Shown here piece after piece: positions 34,031 to 36,322 of a stretch of DNA of 36,322 nt. Origin of the DNA: Nocardioides sp. Lineage in GTDB: Bacteria; Actinomycetota; Actinomycetes; Propionibacteriales; Nocardioidaceae. The DNA lies in NCBI RefSeq assembly GCF_016462705.1, contig NZ_JAEMSS010000020.1:1-36322 (forward strand), written 5' to 3'. Within the stretch, counting starts at the first letter, position 1, and every line of letters starts with the position of its first letter. Below the pieces are notes generated by a model. It did not search any database. It had not been told where the DNA came from and saw nothing but the letters and a program-made list of their open reading frames with translations. Made by a program: the position numbers and the translations under genes.

Positions 34031-34774
34031 TCAGCCCTCCTGGGGCGAGCGCTCGGTGACGCAGTAGGTGAAGCCGTCCGGGCCGGTCAGCACCGTCCAG
34101 CCGCGGTCGAAGCGCTTCACGAGGGTGGCCCCGGCCGCGACGTGCCGGTCGACCTCGGCGTCGCGCTCCGTGGCGCACCAGTCGAGGTGGGCCCGGACGG
34201 CGGGCTCCTCCTCGTCGAGACGCTGCAGGAGCAGCTGCAGCGGCTGGCCAGGAGGCGGGGTCAGCCGCGCGAACTCGACGTCGGGTCGCGGGGGACGCGG
34301 CTCCCAGCCGGTCACGCGCTCCCAGAACGCGAACTCCTCGTCGAAGACCGAGGGTGGGATGTCCAGGCAGACCTGGTCGACGCGGGAGCGGCTGCCGTCC
34401 GGCCAGGCCGTGGCGGCGGGCAGGGTCGTCGCCGGATGCGAGACGAAGCAGAAGGTGAACCCTCCCGGCGAGGTGAGGGTGAGGTAGTCCCCCTCGTCGG
34501 CCGTCACCGCGGCCCCGATGCCGGTCGCGGCCTCCGCTGCGGCGCGCACGTCGTCCACGTGCACGACCAGGTGGACCCGGCTGGGTCCGGAGCCGAGCCG
34601 CTGCACGTCCAGGTAGTCGTCGCCGTCGGGCGGCAGGAGCGACACGTACTCGTCGTGGGCACCTCGCGCGGCCGAGGCCCGGTAGCCCGTGAGCCGCTGC
34701 CAGAGCAGGATCCCGCGCTCGTGCTCGTCCGCGGCCAGGTCCAGGTAGGCCGTGAGCCAGAACGGCGTCGTCAC
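34031..34774 (-). CDS. VOC (glyoxalase/bleomycin resistance-like) family protein with two domains
   Basis: The 247-residue protein contains two VOC half-units: WLTAYLDLAADEHERGILLWQRLTGY to GGFTFCFV, and VDQVCLDIPPSVFDEEFAFWERVTGW to PDGFTYCVTERSP. The paired beta-alpha-beta-beta-beta modules form one metal-site barrel in glyoxalase I-like enzymes, dioxygenases and binding proteins. Metal ligands cannot be assigned firmly. The GTG start overlaps the PPOX-fold gene stop by four bases (34771-34774). The function is unknown; the operon of a flavin-fold, a VOC and a DinB protein suggests detoxification. Confidence 0.84.
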   Translation of the reverse strand: MTTPFWLTAYLDLAADEHERGILLWQRLTGYRASAARGAHDEYVSLLPPDGDDYLDVQRLGSGPSRVHLVVHVDDVRAAAEAATGIGAAVTADEGDYLTLTSPGGFTFCFVSHPATTLPAATAWPDGSRSRVDQVCLDIPPSVFDEEFAFWERVTGWEPRPPRPDVEFARLTPPPGQPLQLLLQRLDEEEPAVRAHLDWCATERDAEVDRHVAAGATLVKRFDRGWTVLTGPDGFTYCVTERSPQEG

Positions 34775-35142
34775 GGGACCGGCCGGCAGTCGTGACCGCA
34801 GCCGTCCGGCGCGGGCGGGCCGTCCGCGTGCGCCGCGGGCCGGTGCAGCACCGCGCCGGTCGCGGAGATGTGGACGTCGTCGCCGTCGGTCTCGGCGGTG
34901 CCGTCGACGAGCAGTGTGTAGCCGCGCTGCTCGAGCGGAGGGAAGACCAGCGTGACGACCGGGTTGTCGGCGAGGTTGGCCAGGGTGCCGCACCCCGGCG
35001 CCGGGACCCGCACCGTGCCGTCGACGACCGACGGCTCGACGGTCACCACCTTGACCCTGCCGTCGGAGGACGTCAGCAGGTAGCCGGTGCCGAAGCCCTC
35101 CAGCGCCTTGCCGAGGTCACCGACCTTCACGGGGATGCTCAT
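34771..35142 (-). CDS. PPOX-fold (pyridoxamine 5'-phosphate oxidase-like, flavin/F420 split barrel) protein
   Basis: The 123-residue protein fits the small split-barrel family: GYLLTSSDGRVKVVTVEPSV, a middle LADNPVVTLVFPP segment and a second barrel strand GYTLLVDGTAE, ending in a His-rich tail CGHDC. Members bind FMN or F420 or act as haem/flavin reductases; the cofactor cannot be told. The two Cys in GCGHDC near the C-terminus may bind metal. ATG 35142 has TAGATT six bases upstream, so this three-gene operon appears leaderless. Confidence 0.75.
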   Translation of the reverse strand: MSIPVKVGDLGKALEGFGTGYLLTSSDGRVKVVTVEPSVVDGTVRVPAPGCGTLANLADNPVVTLVFPPLEQRGYTLLVDGTAETDGDDVHISATGAVLHRPAAHADGPPAPDGCGHDCRPVP

Positions 35143-35148
35143 GCCGCG

Positions 35149-35154
35149 AATCTA
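35149..35154 (-). promoter_or_regulatory. -10 box of leaderless PPOX-VOC-DinB operon promoter
   Basis: TAGATT on the minus strand ends six bases before ATG 35142. It lies only seven bases from the stop of the upstream TSUP gene, so its -35 is inside that gene. Confidence 0.5.
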
Positions 35155-35155
35155 G

Positions 35156-35935
35156 TCACCACACACCGACGACGTCGCCGCCGATCCGCACGACGAACGC
35201 CGCGACGACCACGACGAAGAACACCCGGACGAACCGGGCGCCGCGCGAGACCGCGACCCGCGCTCCGACGTACCCGCCCAGCAGGTTGCCCAGCCCCATC
35301 AGCAGCCCGACCTTCCACAGGACCGCACCCTGAGGGACGAACACCACCAGGGCACCGAGGTTGGTCGCCCAGTTGGCCATCCGCGCCTTCGCCGACGCCT
35401 CGAGGAACGAGTAGCCGAGCAGCGCCACCAGGGAGAGCACCAGGAAGCTCCCGGTGCCCGGCCCCATCGCGCCGTCGTAGAACCCGATCGCGAAGCCGAC
35501 CAGCATCGCCGTGGTCAGGTGTCGCCCCCTCCCGTGCAGCAGCTCGGTCTTGGAGCCGAGGTCGGGCTTGAGCAGCACGTAGCCACCGACCCCGACCAGC
35601 ACCACCAGGACGATGGGTTCGAACGCCTCGCGTGGGATCTGCGACGCGACCAGCGCGCCGAGCACGGCGCCGGTGAACGCCAGCGCCATCAGCGGCCCGA
35701 ACGTGCGCGGGTCCGGACGGACCCGGCGGTAGTAGGTCACCGAGCTGACCGTGGTGCCGCAGATCGAGCCGAGCTTGTTGGTGGCCAGGATCTGCACCGG
35801 CGACGCGTTCGGAAGCCCCAGGAGCAGCGCCGGCAGCTGGATCAGCCCCCCACCACCGACCACCGCGTCGACGAACCCGGCCGCGACGGCCGCGAGCACG
35901 AGCAGTGCCAGCACCGTCGTCGTCGGATCGCCCAC
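35156..35935 (-). CDS. TSUP (TauE/SafE) family transporter
   Basis: The 259-residue membrane protein has about eight helices in two repeats, with the family motifs GFVDAVVGGGGLIQLPALLL at the N-terminus, TNKLGSICG, and the second-repeat GFYDGAMGPGTGSFL. TSUP proteins export or import sulfite, sulfoacetate and other organic anions; the substrate here is unknown. I start it at GTG 35935 because TAGGGT lies seven bases upstream, giving a leaderless transcript; GTG 35944 would add three residues and overlap that box. It is divergent from RTX-like gene 3. Confidence 0.86.
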   Translation of the reverse strand: MGDPTTTVLALLVLAAVAAGFVDAVVGGGGLIQLPALLLGLPNASPVQILATNKLGSICGTTVSSVTYYRRVRPDPRTFGPLMALAFTGAVLGALVASQIPREAFEPIVLVVLVGVGGYVLLKPDLGSKTELLHGRGRHLTTAMLVGFAIGFYDGAMGPGTGSFLVLSLVALLGYSFLEASAKARMANWATNLGALVVFVPQGAVLWKVGLLMGLGNLLGGYVGARVAVSRGARFVRVFFVVVVAAFVVRIGGDVVGVW

Positions 35936-35942
35936 CGAAGCC

Positions 35943-35948
35943 ACCCTA
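35943..35948 (-). promoter_or_regulatory. -10 box of leaderless TSUP gene promoter, part of CCTAGG palindrome
   Basis: TAGGGT on the minus strand overlaps CCTAGG (35945-35950); on the plus strand the same palindrome reads TAGGAT toward RTX-like gene 3, a possible second promoter for it. Confidence 0.45.
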
Positions 35949-35957
35949 GGATCAGGA

Positions 35958-35983
35958 GAACCAATTCGTCGTTCGACGCATCG
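35958..35983 (+). promoter_or_regulatory. ECF-sigma-like promoter of RTX-like gene 3
   Basis: GAACC (35958-35962), 15 bases, GCATCG (35978-35983), 8 bases, ATG 35992. It matches the spacing at the other two paralogues; the last base is G instead of A. Confidence 0.6.
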
Positions 35984-35991
35984 GACTGGTC

Positions 35992-36322
35992 ATGAGACTC
36001 CCGATCCTGGCGCTCGTCGCCTCGTGCACGGTGGGCCTGTCGGCACCCGCGTACGCCGCCCCGACGTGCCACGGGCAGGAGGCGACGGTCGTGGGATCAC
36101 CGTCCACCGGCGCCACCGGCACCGACGGTGACGACGTGATCGTGTCGGGCGGCGCGGGCCTGGTGGAGGCCGGCGCCGGCAACGACCTCGTCTGCGTCAC
36201 GGGCGCGACCCGCGAGGTCTTCGCCGGACCGGGCGCGGACACCGTCGACACCACCGCGGGGGCCTCGTCGGTCGAGACGGACCTGGGCATCGGCGTGGAC
36301 ATGTTCCTGGGTGGGCCGGGGT
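35992..36322 (+). CDS. Secreted RTX-like calcium-binding repeat protein, paralogue 3 (3' end outside window)
   Basis: About 110 N-terminal residues are present. A short signal peptide (LPILALVASCTVGLSAPAYA) is followed by CHGQEATVVG, GTDGDDVIVSGGA, EAGAGNDLVCVTG, AGPGADTVD and a final LGGPG. This matches the N-terminal blocks of the two upstream paralogues: the same cysteine pair and the same GTDG/GAGND calcium-type turns. It starts at ATG 35992 without a ribosome-binding site, directly after the ECF-like promoter. The C-terminal repeats should lie beyond the window. Confidence 0.8.
   Translation, partial: MRLPILALVASCTVGLSAPAYAAPTCHGQEATVVGSPSTGATGTDGDDVIVSGGAGLVEAGAGNDLVCVTGATREVFAGPGADTVDTTAGASSVETDLGIGVDMFLGGPG

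Overview
The window is chromosomal DNA from a high-GC actinobacterium, most likely Nocardioides or a close relative in the Nocardioidaceae. The evidence is a very high third-position GC bias, a mycothiol S-conjugate amidase gene (mycothiol is an actinobacterial thiol), frequent GTG starts and 4-base stop/start overlaps, several apparently leaderless promoters, and a gene order that follows a neighbourhood I recall from Mycobacterium tuberculosis (fum, phoH2, short-chain Z-prenyl synthase, hemolysin III, DUF255 protein, small membrane protein, mca, DUF4307 protein, greA, metB). I saw no rRNA, tRNA, CRISPR array, transposase, integrase or phage gene.

Layout. 1-5.3 kb: 3' end of fumC, a methyltransferase, a secreted lytic transglycosylase-like protein, PIN-PhoH ATPase, Z-isoprenyl synthase and a hemolysin III family membrane protein. 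5.3-10.9 kb: a divergent catabolic cassette, GMC alcohol oxidoreductase + aldehyde dehydrogenase on one side and serine esterase + flavin monooxygenase on the other, sharing a 69-bp promoter region with a palindromic operator. 10.9-14.7 kb: GNAT, DUF255 thioredoxin-like protein, a truncated PaiB-like gene, an SRPBCC protein, a 23-residue membrane peptide and a DUF2945 protein. 14.7-18 kb: a mca-led run (Mca, small membrane protein, zinc-knuckle SDR, alpha/beta hydrolase). 18-25.2 kb: DUF4307 protein, greA, then a tight five-gene run metB-DUF202-glmL-AI-2E exporter-ilvA, then a YhhN protein. 25.3-36.3 kb: msrA and a more accessory region with three paralogous secreted RTX-like proteins (the last cut by the window end), a YCII protein, a GlsB-type membrane protein, a secreted repeat protein, an AarF/ABC1 kinase, an APH-like kinase, a DinB/VOC/PPOX operon and a TSUP transporter.

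Most notable signals. (1) The three RTX-like paralogues lie in different contexts, yet each has GAACC, exactly 15 bases, GCATC(A/G), exactly 8 bases, then the start codon. The spacers are unalike. This looks like a small regulon of an extracytoplasmic-function sigma factor. (2) The four-enzyme divergent cassette could form a complete ketone to ester to alcohol to aldehyde to acid route under one operator. (3) A TAnnnT box 6-8 bases before the start codon recurs at nine genes and indicates leaderless mRNAs; at three places a CCTAGG palindrome supplies it.

Functions come from motifs and remembered family features; no database search was possible.
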